Below, piece by piece: positions 47,400 to 59,242 of a stretch of DNA of 64,000 bases; positions within the stretch are counted from its first letter, which is position 1; each line of letters starts with the position of its first letter. The stretch lies in the NCBI GenBank assembly GCA_017607445.1, contig JAEVHH010000003.1, forward strand, positions 5,208,001 to 5,272,000, given 5' to 3'. The notes under the pieces are model-generated. The model made no database searches. It worked only from the letters and a program-made list of their open reading frames with translations, and was not told where the DNA came from. The DNA comes from Histoplasma ohiense. Lineage: Eukaryota; Ascomycota; Eurotiomycetes; Onygenales; Ajellomycetaceae. A program made the translations under genes and the position numbers.

Positions 47400-50300
47400 C
47401 AGCAGTTATTGTTGTCTTCTTTGTTTTTGTTTACTGACTGACTTCTGATAGATTTTATTAAACTGTTTCAAGTACTTCTGATTGTTCATCAAGTTTTCCT
47501 TGAATTCTCAAGAATTATCTGTGTCTGTACAATCTTTTCATTTGACAAGATATTGTGTTTGACTGTGATACTGATGCTTGTCTAATATAGCTTCAACTTT
47601 TCATTTCTCTTGCATGTCTATAATTATTGATTCTGCTTGCAGGATTTGTCTGTTGTGTGTGTGATATGATTTGAGAAGGGAAATATAGAATATGAAATGA
47701 ATTTCTTTATATTGTGATGTGAGTTTCAGTTTGTATGCCTGTGTACTGCAGATATCAATTATTTGAAAGAGATTCAAAAATTGATGATCTAGTTTGAGTG
47801 AGGATTGCAAAGTGAATATATTTTTTGCACACAGCATTACTCAGTTCTCTATTTTAAAGCTTTTTGATATATAATGCTGATTGTAATACTTTTTCTCAGC
47901 TGCTTTGACAGCTTTCAGACATTCTCAGATTTTGTTCTTCACTTGCTTCATCTGTTTCACTTGTTTCATCACTGATTTTGATATATCTGTGCTTGAGAGT
48001 TTCATGTCTATGCAAAGTTCAGTTGATCAGCCGATCATTGCTTCAGATGATGTCATTTTTATCAATGTGTGGAAGGTGTTGTTATATGCTCATTGTGTCA
48101 GAGGAATCCATTCTATTCAATTATCTTGCTGATAGCTGCAATATGTGTGAAGATAATGTTCAATCATCTAATTCAATTGTTCTGTCTGACTGTCGGTTTG
48201 CAGGTGGAATGCTGTTGATAATTTTCATCAGATATGAAGCAGATAACACAATGTTGATCAAAACTTGTTATTTATTAATGAATCTTGATTGCTAATAATG
48301 TTTGCAGATAGATCAAAGTTCTTCACAATTCTTCATACAATAATGTTCATGAGTTCTTCTGCATCTAGCTCTGAAGATGTGGACACAATTATGACTCACT
48401 TGATGAATAAATCAACAAATACAACAATAGCATTATAGATTTGACTTCTCTTTTTATTATCTGACAGATCTTCAATAAAGTCCATGCTAATTGTATGTCA
48501 TTTCTTATCTGACACTGAATGTGATTGTAGCAACCCATACAGCTTGTGCTGCAGTATCTTGACACATTGACAAACATCACAAGTTCTCACATATTCTGCA
48601 ATCTCATCACTCATACCATGTCACAAGTACTTGCATTTGATCACTTCAATGATTTTGTCATGTTCAAAATGGCCATCTTGAGAATCATTGTGGTTCATTT
48701 TCATTATTTCATGTCTTATGATCTTGTTTTGTGATATGTAGACTTTATCATCTTTTCTGAGTAGATCATCTTTATCTACTGCTCAGATTGAATAATTATC
48801 TACACTAGCATCACTCATCTCTAGTCTTCTGCAAAGTTCAGATATATCAGCATCTCTATTCTGAATCTGCAGTAAGAGTTTGATGATAGATTCAGCTATC
48901 TCTTTGCAATAGACTGTCTCAGACTCAAATATCTTGACAGTTAAAATTCATGATATCAGAGTCTCTAGATTTAACTCTGTAACATCTGCAATCTCATTCT
49001 CATTCACAGATGCATTCTTTATTCTGCAGAGATTGTTGTCATTGATGACTACAGATCTCTTTGCTCAACAATTTTCATTAGCTTGCAGATCTTTTTGCAT
49101 CATCTTGACACATTGATCTAACTTTGGGTTTTTTTTTATTTTTAGTGACTTAAAGATCCTCTTACACAGCTTCTCTTGCAGAATAGAGAGCTCTGTCAAG
49201 AGAGCTGTATATTTTACAAAATCTGAGCAATAACTTGATGCATCTGCAGAATTATTTTTCTCAGAATGATGCTCTATTTCAAAATCAAACACTGAGAGCA
49301 TTTTCATTCAGTGAATCTGACACTCATTTAGCTGCTTTATCATCATGAAGCATCAGAGATTGACATGATCAGATAAAATAGTTATCAGATGTCTGCTATC
49401 ATATAAGTAGTGGTATCATTGTCTGAAAGCTTCTACAATCAGCAACATTTCTAGATCATATATTTGATAACATCTTTCTGTTTCTGTGAGCTTTCTAGAT
49501 CAAAACATGATTGGGTGTCAGTGATCATCATTCATTAATTGTGATATTACTGTGGCAATTGCAACATCAGATCTGTCCATTTCTATACAGAGTTTTCACT
49601 GCAGATCAAAGTGGATCAACAATAATGCTTTTGTAAAGCATTCTTTTAACTGCAAAATTGTGTGCTTGCAGTTATTGTCTAACTGAACAGGTGTGTTATT
49701 CTTCCCTCTTTTCATTTCATAATCTTTTAACAATTCAGTCAGGGATGCTGTTATTATCAAGAACTTGTATATGAATCAATGATAGAAATTGATGAATTCT
49801 AGAAATATTTGCAATTTGTTTATAGTTTATAGTTCTGATCAATCTAGAATTGTGTTGATGCAGCATTTCTCAACAGTAATGCTCTGCATGATAACCACAA
49901 AACCCAAAAATCCAATTTCTATTGTATGGAACATACACTTACTAAGTTTGGCATATAGTCTCCAACACCTTAACCATTCCAGCACATTCTTAACATGAAC
50001 AACATGCTCATCAAGTGTGTTTGAATAGATTACAATATTGTCAAGATAAGCCACACAATATATGTCTAAAAGGTTGCTGAGGGCTTTGTTGATATAAGAT
50101 TGAAAGATCACAGAGACATTGATTAGCTCAAAAGATAAGACTAGATATTCAAAGTGTTCATATTGTGTTTGAAATGCTGTTTTCCATTCATCCTCTGCTT
50201 ATATATGAATTCTATGATACACATCTCTAAGATTCAGTTGTGTATATATTTTAGCACCTGCTAATCTATCAAGTATTTCACTTATCAAGGACAGTGGATA

Positions 50301-51110
50301 TTGATTCTTGATCATTATTTCATTCAATTCTTGATAATCCATGCAAAGACACAGAGTTTCATCTTTCTTTGATACAAATAACACTGATGCACTGACTGAA
50401 CTCTTGAATGAATGTATTCAATTCTTCTCTAATGCTTTTTCAATATATTCTCAGAGGACAGAGAGTTCTTGAGGTGATAAGTTATATATCAGTCAGTATG
50501 AGGGTTTCTTGCCAGGTTTGAGCTCTATGACATGATCATGAGATGCATGTTCCACATCAGATATATCTTCTTGAAATACATCAAGATAATCTTTATAATC
50601 ATCTGAGATATTTGACTCAGTTGCTGCACTTGCAGCTTGTAATGATAAGACAGTGAATATAATATTGCCATCATCAATTAGTGTTGCAAATTCTTTAGCA
50701 GTATTCAGATGTATGTGGTTAATATTCAACATTTTTCTATAGATTCAGCATCTTCACACCCAGTTGATATCAGAGTTTGCAGCTTTCAATCACAGCATGC
50801 TCAAAATTACATCATATCTGCTAATATCAGTCTCTTCAAAATGGTGGAATTCTTCTTGAAGAATGTGTTCATCATTGATAATCTTCATTGCAGCTCTTCA
50901 TTGTTCATATGATTTAATCTTATGATTATCAACTGCTTCCACTACTTTTGATTTATCTTCTGTCTTTGAGAAATATTTTGATGTTCAGATGTGAGACACA
51001 AAGTTTGCATCTGCATCAGAATTCACTAACATTCACATCATTGATCATTCTGCTTCTGTCAGTATTCACATATTCATCATCAATAATCATTTATCTCACA
51101 GTCTAGTTGT
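47400..51110 (-). pseudogene. pol of gypsy copy G
   Basis: Domains in the same order as copy B. RT catalytic site is YLDN (about 50035), the second Asp lost at a CG site. The RNase H part is near 49065-49307, the integrase HHCC region near 48530-48720, and the C-terminal chromodomain is fragmentary. The stop position differs from copy B: the codon that is TGA in B reads CAA here, followed by TAA, so both derive from CGA. Confidence 0.82.
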
Positions 51111-52195
51111 TTGTATTCTCAATGCAGCAGCTGCTTCTACAATTGAAATTGTTGATTTTTTACTTATTGAACTTGGTTGTGCTTTTCAGAGTGTAACATT
51201 CAACAATCATTTGCAATATGATCTTTCTTATGACAGTGAGAATACTTCTTCATTCAGTTATATTTATCTTTCTTGATTTGTTCAGTTGAATCTGTTTGTT
51301 CCTCTTATTTCCTCTTGTTCTGACAGTTGCTAGATTTATCAGAACAACACTGATTCTCTACAAATATCACAGGTTTTTTTTTATGAATAGTATGTTGTTG
51401 CTCTGACATATTTTCCTTGAGAGTCTGTAGAGTTCAAAGCAACTCTTTGTAGTTTTGAGGCTCTTGATTTCAATGATTGAATTCTGTGTATAATATCTTC
51501 AATGCTTTACTACACAAGTTATCCATTCTTTGTTCTTCACTATATGAAGGTAAGTAGTATTCTCAGTCTTTGAGATATTCTGAGAAATTGTGTATTGATT
51601 GTCATTCTTATTGCTTTGTATTTTGAAACTTTTGACTTGTCAATTGGTGTTGATTCTGTGGATTGTTAATTTGCATTTCTAGATGTGATAACATATTGTC
51701 AAAAGTCAATAATGTTGCTCCTCCACATCTCTCATACAATGATACAAAATTCAACCATTTCTGCTTAATATGGATGTCAAGATAGAGTTTAGCATCATTT
51801 ATCTTGTATTCTTTCTTTCAATAATACTGATGATGGCATATAAAGAAAGTCAACATGTGATCTTTATAGTTCTTGAATTCTAACATATTTTTTTCTCAAT
51901 AATAGTCTTTAATCTTCAATCTCAGTGATGTTTCATTATCATCATCTGTATTGTTTGCAGATCAATTTTGCAGTGATTCTGTGGTAATATTCTGAGTTAA
52001 TTGAGACTTGATGAGAGTATCTTCACAAATCTGTGCTTTCAACTTGTTGAGCTGCTGTTGTGCATGCAGAATAGCTAATTACTGCTCTCATTCACAGATT
52101 TGATCATTCAACTGTTGCAAATATGCATTGTAATCATTGAAGACAATAGAGGATTCAGATTGATTTTCAAGAGATCTTATGTGTATTGAGATCAT
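51111..52195 (-). pseudogene. gag of gypsy copy G
   Basis: It is collinear with gag of A and B, with the knuckle near 51230 and TGA stops throughout. Confidence 0.75.
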
Positions 52196-52300
52196 CTTGT
52201 GTGTTTTAACTAATGTTGTGTGTTTTAACTAATGTTGCATGCTTTATTGTAGATGTGCGTAACAACAGACCACTCAAATAAAGTTTAGAGTGATTAGAAT

Positions 52301-52571
52301 TGTAAGAGATGGTTGTAGATATAATTATGAGAGTAGTGTGAAGTACACATATAGAATGTTAAGAAGATAGCAATCTCTATTATTCAAAACTAATCACTGA
52401 TCTTCTAATATCTATGGATATCAGTGAGTATTATATAGACAATCACCATGTGCTACAGCTGTCTATGATGCTGTGTGCTATGTCTCTTCTCATTAATTCT
52501 GGTGTGTTCTGTGTTCTTCTATTGCCACATAGCTATTTCCTAATATAGATATCTCTGTTGCGCCTATTACA
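52301..52571 (-). repeat. 5' LTR of gypsy copy G
   Basis: It is 271 bp, with ATGTG following. The outer 15 bp keep GTTGCGCC. The partner LTR is 45428-45698. Confidence 0.92.
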
Positions 52572-53170
52572 ATGTGATAGTATATCATCAAAAGTCAACA
52601 GTGTTGCCTCTCCATGTCTCTTATATGATGATACAAAATTCAATCATTTCTGCTTAACATGAGCATCAAGATAGAGTTTAGCATCATTTATCTTGTATTC
52701 TTTCTTTTGATAATATCAGTGATGATATGTAAAGAGAGTCAATATGTGATCTTTATAGTTTTTGAATTCTAATATATTTTTTTCTTGATAATAGTTCTTA
52801 ATCTTTAATCTTGATGATGTTTCATTATCATCATCTGTATTGTTCACAGATCAATTTTGCAGTGATTCTGTGGTGATATTCTGAATTAATTGAGACTTGA
52901 TGAGAGTATCTTCATGAATCTGCACTTTCAATTTGTTGAGCTGCTGTTGTGCATGCAGAATAGCTAATTGCTGCTCTCATTCATGAATTTGATCATTCAA
53001 CTGTTGCAAACACACATTATGATCATTGAAGGTGGTAGAGGATTCAGATTGATTTTCAAGAGATCTTGTACATATTGAAATCATCTTATGTGTTTTAACT
53101 AATGTTGCATGCTTTATTGTAGATGTGCGTAACAACAGACCACTCAAATAAAGTTTAGAGTGATTATAAT

Positions 53171-53441
53171 TGTAAGAGATGATTGTAGATATAATTATGA
53201 GAGTAGTGTGAAGTATGCATGTAGAATGTTAAGAAGATAGTAATCTCTATTATTCAAAGCTAATCACTGATCTTCTAATATCTATGAATATCAGTGAGTA
53301 TTATATAGATGATCATCACACTCTATGACTGTCTATGATGCTGTGCATTATATTTCTTCTCATTAATTCTGACGTGTTCTGTGTTCTTCTATCGCCATAT
53401 AGCTATTTTCTAATATAGATATCTCCGTTGCGTCTATTACA
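53171..53441 (-). repeat. 5' LTR of gypsy copy F
   Basis: It is 271 bp, TGTAAGAG...TCTATTACA on plus. It is followed by another family-1 leader (copy H). Confidence 0.88.
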
Positions 53442-53665
53442 ATCATCTTGTGTGTTTTGAGTGGGTAATACTGTGAATCTTATTGTAGATATGCATAACA
53501 ATGGACCACTCAGATAAGATTAAAAGTGATTAGAATTGTAAGAGATAGTTTTAGATATAATTATAGAAGTAGTGTGAAGTATATATATAGAATATTAAAA
53601 AGATAGCAATCTCTATTATTCAAAGCTAATTGCTGATCTTCTAAGATCTACAGATATCAGCAAGT
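53442..53665 (-). repeat. Family-1 leader and truncated LTR (remnant H)
   Basis: A gag-start/leader segment is followed by an LTR beginning at 53537. The LTR stops at about 53665, where the (ATT)n end of a LINE begins. It is strongly AT-enriched, including CA to TA changes. Confidence 0.75.
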
Positions 53666-55930
53666 TATTATTATTATTATTCTTCAATTATAGATGCATG
53701 CAGTCAGTGACTATGACATCTATCTGAAACACTTCAGAATTTTTCAACTCAAGAATAATTTAATATACAAAGACAATTTAAAACATGCATTATCAGAATT
53801 CCAGCTCAGAATCAAACAACTATTCAAACTGTTTAATCAAAGAAATCAACATCAAAAGAATGTCAGCAAGCCAACACAACTTAGTTTGAAAACAAAAGAA
53901 ATAAACATTGTAAAAGACAGCTTTATTATAACAAGGAAAAGAAAAACCACTGACAACAACTATAACATCAATAAAAAACAAATCAAACTTTTCAAAACAA
54001 ATTAAAACTGATCATAAGCAACTTAAGAGAGACTTCAAAGTAAGATGAAAAGAAAGACTAAAAGAAAAATCAAAATAAATCAAATTGAAAATCTGATCTC
54101 AATATTTTTAACAGACAATTTATTCAAACTCTTGTAGCAACATTTAATTCTTTCAAATATTCAATTAAAAACTTGTTTTCAGTTTCTGTATTGAATAATA
54201 GATTCAAATTTAATTGTTTTAATTCAAACTTCTTTCTCAGTTTCAATCTCAATTCTGAATACTTTGCATAAAGTAACAGAAGATGCTCTGAATTTTCATA
54301 TAATTGACAATCTAAACATAGACTATTTAAATCATCTTTAAAGTTTGTTAAATATGACTTGAAGTAACCATGTTCAAGCTTTAACTGCATTATTGTAGCA
54401 AAAAATTTCTTTTTACACTTTATTGAACAAGTCTTCCACTTTGGCTTTGTTTCAAATCTGGAGTAATGCACACTTTTTCTTTGCATAAGTCAGATATCTT
54501 GTCATTTTTGTAAATATGATTCTCTTATTTTTCTCTTAATAAAAGCTCATGTTACAATTCTTTGAAAGCAGACTTCTAATTCAGTTGCTTTTTTTGCAGC
54601 TCTATCAGCTATTTCATTATCATATATACTCATGTGAGCAGACACCCAGTGAAGATGAATAGAACAATTGAATGAGATTTTTCTTTGAATATTTTGAAGA
54701 CTTTTCAAAATCAGCTCTAGCATTGACTGTTCACTGCTGATTTTATTACTTTGAAGTCTTTTAAACTCTGCTTGACTATCAGAGAATATTCAAATATGCT
54801 CAAATCTTTTCCATTGTTCAATCTTCATTTCAATCAATTTGAAAGCTCTTGAAATTGCAAATAATTCAGCATTAAAAACTTCTGACTCTTTTTCAATTTA
54901 TCAAGAATCAAGAATATAGTCTTTATCATTTTCTGAATATGCTATTCCAGCTCCAAGATTGCCTGTTTTCTCACATTTTGAGTCATCAGTGTATATAAGA
55001 ATTGCTTTATTTTTCATTTGTTTCAAAAGCTTTAAATGTTCTTGAGTCTGATCTTCTTTTGAAAGTTGACTAACATTTAAGTCAACAAGATTATCAAGAC
55101 TTTTCTTTCAAGAAGAGAGATTTTCAATAGCTATTCTCTCTACATTTAAACTAGAGAAACAGTTCTTAATCATTGAGTAAATTCTAAATAGCTGAGATGA
55201 TATTCTTCTTCTTTGTAAAGAATTTGAATTTTTAGATAAATCAGTTTCATTTCAATCAAGATAAAATTCTCAATCTAATTCTAATTCATTTGATTCATTT
55301 GAAAAAGAACTTGAAACTCTCTTTCTAATAGAATGATGTGAATATAGCTTCATAATTCTGAGAGTATAATTCATACAGATTTTATCAAATCTTATTTATG
55401 ATGGAGAAATAGAGGCTTCAATTTCTATAGCTTTAATTGAAGTAGTTTTGAATACTTCTAAGATCTTTCTTAAAGCTAAGTTTTGAAGTTTTTGAAATCT
55501 TTCTATAAAGTGTTTTTGATCTCTCCACCACATCTGAACTGCATAATCTGAAACAGAGGTCACACAGGCAATATATAATTGTCTCATTGCTTGAAATATC
55601 AGATCTCTTTCAGTATTTGAAAGTCTCAATATACTGTTTAAAATTCTTTCAGCATTTGCAGTTTTTATTTGCACATGAGATTTAAAATTCAATTGAGAAT
55701 CTAATCAAACATCAAGCCATCTAACTGAGTTTTTAGATTTAATTGAATGATTTAAAAGCTTAACTTCAGTATCTTTTTCTCTGAAATTTGGATAAAAATG
55801 AATTAATTCAGTTTTATTCATATCAAAAACAATGTTTTTTGATTTTGCTTTTTCAATCATTTCAGTTGCTGCTTGCTCAATCAAATTGCAGTTATTCACA
55901 ATTGATTCTGAGCTTACAACTAGACCTAAA
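53666..55930 (-). mobile_element. 5'-truncated LINE (second family) with RNase H and (AAT)n tail
   Basis: On minus it begins inside RT (55705-55899, FDMNKTELIHFYPN; 55396-55692, LYIACVTSVSDYAVQMWW). RNase H follows at about 54580-55010, with Asp, Glu, Asp and HLHWVSAH/NEIADRAAK blocks. Last comes a C-terminal domain (54124-54486) containing a Cys/His set (CLDCQLYENSEHLLLLYAKY). The 3' end carries (AAT)n, seen on plus as GTTATTATTATTATTCTTC at 53665-53685. It shares about 50 bp with the SINE's 3' end. It is a dead partial copy. Confidence 0.85.
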
Positions 55931-56036
55931 TCAAAAATTGTTAGAAACTATATGAGTGCAGAGTATGAGATGAGAGAATCATTGAGAACTACACAGAAGA
56001 ATTATTAGAAACTATATAAATACAGAGTATAAAGTA
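55931..56036 (-). repeat. Family-2 LTR fragment, left part
   Basis: It contains two diverged 63-bp LTR units (TTGTTAGAAACTATATGAG...). It continues at 56680 after a LINE insertion. Confidence 0.7.
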
Positions 56037-56679
56037 ATGATATCTATACATACTCTGCTTTGCTTTTTTTCATTGATTCTGATCTCTATTGATTTAAACA
56101 CTTTTTTTCTCTTTTCTCACTGCTCTCTCTATCTCTCTTCATTTCTTTTCTTTTATGATTTTCTTCAGTACTCTCTTCTCTCTCTTTCTCTGAGCTTATG
56201 CTGAGTTATGTGACTGTAAAATGTTATAGATGACACAGTTTTTTCTTCATTTCTTTCTTTATTTTTCTTTTCAATATATTTATTTTTTTTCTTTTCTTTT
56301 ATTTATTTTATCTGTTTTTCTTCTGTTGTTAGAAGTGCAGATAGTTTTCAGATCAACTGAAGAAGTTATCTCTCTTCATTTATTATAAAACTTTTCAGAT
56401 ACAGCAGCAGCAGTTCTCTTGAAAATCACACTATAATCTCATTATGAATGATCATATGTTGAATCAAAAGTGAATACACAGCTCAGAAAAATTCTTTTCA
56501 ATGAGCTGAGTTTTCTTAAAAGTTATCATCTGAATTCTGTTTTCTCTTTCTCTGTGTATATAGAAATCTCTTCAGTGTAGCACATCTTCATATTCTTCAG
56601 AAAGCTTCTGAAACACAGATGCTATCTGTGTTTTCTCTGAAATGTTAAATCAATACAAATAAATAAACAAACAAACAAA
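56037..56679 (+). mobile_element. 5'-truncated Tad-like LINE 3' end, copy 1
   Basis: It matches the complement of 29640-30290 (3' UTR of the full LINE) and ends in (AAAC)n at 56655-56679. The presumed 14-bp duplication (56023-56036 and 56680-56693) differs only by C/T and G/A transitions. Confidence 0.8.
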
Positions 56680-56861
56680 CAGAGCACAGAGCAGAAGAAT
56701 GTTAAAAGCTACACAGAAGAATTATTAGAGACTATACAAGCACAGAGTACAAAGCAGAAGAATATCAAAAGTTACACAAAATCACAATGATCAGAAACAA
56801 GCAGATGCAGAAAAGAAGTTGATTGTGTAAATTAATTGCTAACAAATGCTAACTCATCACA
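56680..56861 (-). repeat. Family-2 LTR fragment, right part
   Basis: It completes the LTR end (…GCTAACTCATCACA). No paired LTR found nearby. Confidence 0.75.
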
Positions 56862-57068
56862 AACTGCAAAATGTTATAGATGACACAGTTTTTTCTTCAT
56901 TTTTCTCTTTATTTTTCTTTTCAGAATACTTACTTTTTTTTTTTCTTTCATCTATTTTATCTGTTTTTTTTCTGATATTAGAAGTGCAGACAGTTTTCTA
57001 ATCAACTAAGAAAGTTATCTCTCTTCATTCATTATAAAGTCCTTTTAGATATAGCAGCAGCAGTTCTA

Positions 57069-58086
57069 GGGCTGCGAAGTCCAACTCTGCCACCTCCTCA
57101 TGGTGCAGCCTGGTAACATCATCTAGTGATGATGGCCAAGAGCAGAGTGGTTTGTTATGAGTGTCTGATTCTTAGTGAACTCAGCATTCATTGGCCTTCA
57201 GGCCTTGATCTTTGCTCCCTGTGAGCAATCACCCTGCCACTGCTCCCTGCGAGCAACCGTCCTGCTGCTGCTCGCTACGAGCAATCGCTCTGCCGCTGCT
57301 CCCTGCGAGCAATCGCCCTGCCTCCGCCCTGCCTCTGCTCTCTGTGAGCAATCACTCTGCCACTGCTCACTACGAGCAATCGCCCTGCCGCTGCTCCCTG
57401 CGAGCAATCATCCTGCTGCTGCTCGCTACGAGCAATCGCCCTGCCTCCGCCCTGCCTCTGCTCTCTGTGAGCAATCACCCTGCCACTGCTCACTACGAGC
57501 AATCGCCCTGCCGCTGCTCCCTGCGAGCAATCGCCCTGCCGCTGCTCCCTGTGAGCAATCGCCCTGCCTCCGCCCTGCCTCCGCCCTGCCTCTGCTCTCT
57601 GTGAGAGCAATCACCCTGCCGCTGCTCACTACGAGCAATCGCCCTGCCGCTGCTCCCTGCGAGCAATCACCCTGCCTCCGCCCTGCCTCCGCCCTGCCTC
57701 TGCTCTCTGTGAGAGCAATCACCCTGCCGCTGCTCACTACGAGCAATCGCCCTGCCGCTGCTCCCTGCGAGCAATCACCCTGCCGCTGCTCACTACGAGC
57801 AATCGCCCTGCCGCTGCTCCCTGCGAGCAATCGCCCTGCCGTAGCACTTGTGTGCTTTGATTATCTCTACCATGAATGGCCATACGTCGGGCCAGAAGTG
57901 GATGAACAGTCTATATAAACTGAGTCTTCTCAAGAGTTGCTATCTGGATCCTGTGTCTATCATTACTGTGTATATAGAGATTTCTCCAGCGTAGCACGTC
58001 CCCATGCCCTTCGGAAGGCTTTTGAAGTGCAGGCATTGCCTGTGTCTTCTCTGAGACACTAAACCAATACATACATACATACATAC
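57069..58086 (+). mobile_element. Young LINE-tail element carrying a GC-rich minisatellite
   Basis: It is a 1018-bp insertion with 13-bp duplication AGCAGCAGTTCTA (57056-57068 and 58087-58099). The last about 220 bp match the Tad-like 3' end (CCATGAATGGCCATACGTCGG ... CTGAGACACTAAACC) and end in (ATAC)n at 58066-58086. The 5' 145 bp (from GGGCTGCGAAGTCC) is unlike anything else here. CG and CC are plentiful, in strong contrast with its host. It could be a 5'-truncated LINE or a SINE-like parasite of that LINE. Confidence 0.8.
57215..57840. repeat. 28-bp minisatellite (CTGCTCCCTGCGAGCAATCG type)
   Basis: There are about 20 units alternating two main variants (CTCCCTGCGAGCAATC and CTCACTACGAGCAATC), with inserted CCGCCCTGCCT spacers. 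The unit contains an inverted repeat (GCTCCCTGCGAGC). All reading frames are open because of the repeat. Confidence 0.88.
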
Positions 58087-58360
58087 AGCAGCAGTTCTAT
58101 CAGAAATCACACTATAACTTTATTATAAATGATTATACATTGATTCAGAAGTGAATATGCAGCTTAGTAAAATTCTTTTCAATGAGTTGAATTTTTTCAA
58201 AAGTTGTCATCTGAATTCTGTTTTCTCTTTCTCTGTGTATATAGAAATCTCTTCAGTGTAGTATGTTTTCATATTCTTCAGAAAACTTCTGAAACACAGA
58301 CACTGTCTGTGTTTTCTCTGAGACATTAAATCAATACAAATAAACAAACAAATAAACAAA

Positions 58361-58400
58361 CACACTACTCTCATAATTATATCTACAACTATCTCTTACA
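58361..58400 (+). repeat. End of a family-1 LTR (40 bp)
   Basis: CACACTACTCTCATAATTAT followed by ...ATCTCTTACA equals the last 40 bp of the 271-bp LTRs on their coding strand. Confidence 0.75.
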
Positions 58401-58454
58401 ATGAGATCAACATTAAAATTGATCATAATTTTATACACAGTTATATAGTCAGTC

Positions 58455-58700
58455 TAGTATTATATAATTCTAATAATTTTTCTATATAATTTTTAATATT
58501 CTTCTGCTCTGTACTCTGCTCTATATTTCACTGTGAAGTGGCTTCTGATATTCTTTCATTTCAATCTCTTCTCAAATTCTCTATAAAAACTTTTTTTATA
58601 CAATCTTTTCTTCTAATCTCTTTTCTCTTTCTTTTTTTAATCAATTTGTAATCTGTATATAGAATAGTGCTAGATTGTTAATTGAAGTACATCTGTTACA
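58455..58700 (+). repeat. Family-2 LTR, truncated, plus orientation
   Basis: It corresponds to the last about 245 bp of the 597-bp LTR (…GTGAAGTGGCTTCTGATATTC … CATCTGTTACA). 58401-58454 is AT-rich with no assignment. Confidence 0.7.
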
Positions 58701-59034
58701 ATATTGCAGATTGTACTATTTCAAGTTTGTATCATTGACACAATCTGCAACAAGCATATAAACAATATTCTAAACACAGATTATAAATCAATTAAGAAAG
58801 AAAAGAGAAAAGAGATTTAAAAGAAGAAGTTTTATAAAGAGATTCTTATAAAAAGAGAATCAAAACAAAAGAATATTAGAGGTTGTGTCAAGATGAAACA
58901 TGAAGTGGAAGAACATTAAAGATTATGTGGAGGAATTATTAGAGACTACACAATCACAGAGCAGAATCACAAAAAGGGGAGCATTTATGAGAGTGTGAGT
59001 GGTAGGGGATTGATTGCGGTGCTAACCCATCACA
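58701..59034 (-). repeat. Family-2 LTR-like fragment, minus orientation; right edge of the TE nest
   Basis: From about 58775 to 59034 it resembles the complement of the family-2 LTR, ending GCTAACCCATCACA. It is diverged and deleted. 58701-58774 is not assigned, apart from an inverted pair (GATTGTACTATTTC / GACACAATC region). Confidence 0.6.
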
Positions 59035-59242
59035 AATAGTTAGCTTATATTCTTAGAACAATCGAGAGAATTAAAATAGTGCAAAATTATAAATACAGTT
59101 GAACATATGAGTATTCAAACATTATTCTATGTTCATAAATAGTTGTAAGAATGACTACAATAACCATCAAAGCTTACAGTGCTATTTAAATTTTTAACTT
59201 TGACTTTACCATTTCAACTCAAGCATCTATGCCCAAGATAAA
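59035..59242 (+). promoter_or_regulatory. Region upstream of the SET-domain gene
   Basis: It holds 208 bp between the last LTR fragment and the proposed ATG. No canonical TATA box stands out. A stretch at 59132-59157 resembles the extreme 5' end of the Tad-like LINE (tctaCgttcgtgggtagttgtaaggatg in 36311-36338, here with transitions), so the promoter may include a LINE scrap. Confidence 0.4.

Larger units (their letters stand above)
45428..52571 (-). mobile_element. Family-1 Ty3/gypsy chromovirus, copy G (complete, mutated)
   Basis: It is 7144 bp, with 271-bp LTRs at 45428-45698 and 52301-52571 and duplication ATGTG (45423-45427 and 52572-52576). The organisation is identical to copy A, including the accessory gene on the opposite strand at 46242-47383. 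Protein fragments: pol about 47400-51110 (RT at 49839-50111 reads YLDN; chromodomain near 47440-47600) and gag about 51110-52195. Confidence 0.92.
44153..53441 (-). mobile_element. Family-1 gypsy copy F, 3' part deleted, split by copy G
   Basis: 44153-45427 holds the RT start, protease and gag end (collinear with 7690-8960 of A). 52577-53170 holds the rest of gag and leader. The 5' LTR is 53171-53441. Everything 3' of the early RT, including the antisense gene and 3' LTR, is missing. Copy G interrupts gag at the ATGTG duplication. Confidence 0.85.
56862..58360 (+). mobile_element. 5'-truncated Tad-like LINE 3' end, copy 2, split by a younger insertion
   Basis: 56862-57068 and 58087-58360 join into one 3' UTR fragment ending in an (AAAC/AAAT)n tail. 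The interruption is the 1018-bp element at 57069-58086. Confidence 0.78.

Noticed and set aside
2711..53665. Classical RIP (CpA to TpA) as sole explanation
   Set aside because: CpA is abundant and TAA/TAG stops are rare in most copies, so the main changes are at CpG and CpC.
53694..54005. 103-codon plus-strand frame
   Set aside because: It lies in the 3' part of the minus-strand LINE, has low-complexity AT-driven composition and no matching copy elsewhere in the window.
57175..57918. 247-codon open frame with repeated Cys-Glu-Gln-Ser-Pro blocks
   Set aside because: It is the translation of the 28-bp minisatellite; all frames on both strands are open for the same reason.
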